The position numbers were made by a program, and so were the translations under genes. Of a DNA stretch of 5,485 nt, positions 5,458 to 5,485 are shown piece by piece. Positions within the stretch are counted from its first letter, which is position 1. Each line of letters starts with the position of its first letter. Origin of the DNA: Planctomycetota bacterium (GTDB lineage: Bacteria; Planctomycetota; Planctomycetia; Pirellulales; Pirellulaceae); the NCBI GenBank assembly GCA_019347795.1, contig JAHWKS010000456.1:1-5485 (forward strand), in the 5' to 3' direction. The notes under the pieces are model-generated. The model did no database searches, had not been told where the DNA came from, and saw only the letters and a list, made by a program, of their open reading frames with translations.

Positions 5458-5485
5458 AGAAAATCAGAGGGTATGCCCCCGGAAC

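Overview
The window is GC-rich and densely coded. Every gene I can support lies on the minus strand and reads right to left. A P4-type tyrosine integrase, a small excisionase-like winged-helix protein and a compact cargo operon together suggest the integrase-proximal end of an integrated mobile element in a high-GC bacterium. The style (short helix-turn-helix 'excisionase' proteins, GC-rich coding, an element-borne type IIB topoisomerase) would fit Planctomycetota or a similar environmental phylum. That placement is inference: no rRNA, tRNA or host marker gene is present.

Layout in order of transcription: (1) 5314-5485, non-coding region upstream of the integrase, with short repeats that look like arm-type or regulatory binding sites; (2) 5313-4144, the integrase, with all six catalytic-core positions visible; (3) 4160-3522, a 212-residue unknown protein ending in a probable helix-turn-helix, overlapping the integrase stop by 17 bp; (4) 3521-3253, a non-coding stretch with an AT-rich nested inverted repeat and a tandem GGTCAA-type repeat; (5) 3252-3037, the excisionase-like regulator, followed by a hairpin terminator at 2991-3029; (6) 2944-1400 and 1403-180, a two-gene operon for a topoisomerase VI-like pair. 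The first gene of the pair is a GHKL ATPase (B-like subunit) and the second a Spo11/TopVIA-like subunit with winged helix and Toprim; they are joined by a 4-bp ATGA overlap. (7) 179-80 is a short spacer, and a possible further reading frame starts at 79 and leaves the window on the left.

Integrase and small regulator probably handle integration and excision. The topoisomerase VI-like pair is the cargo or maintenance module: the B-like protein would bind ATP and gate the DNA, and the A-like protein would cut and rejoin both strands with a tyrosine plus Toprim-bound metal. Unlike fused Topo VIII or orphan Mini-A proteins, both subunits here are separate and close to full length.

The most unusual signal is inside the B-subunit gene. 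Three copies of a 46-bp sequence interrupt it, each exactly 46 bp and each keeping the gene open. The ends are conserved at nucleotide level, while the middle differs between copies yet forms a self-complementary hairpin every time. One copy is read in a different phase from the other two. This looks like a miniature palindromic element that inserts in frame into protein-coding DNA, comparable in behaviour to the Rickettsia palindromic elements but unrelated in sequence as far as I can judge.
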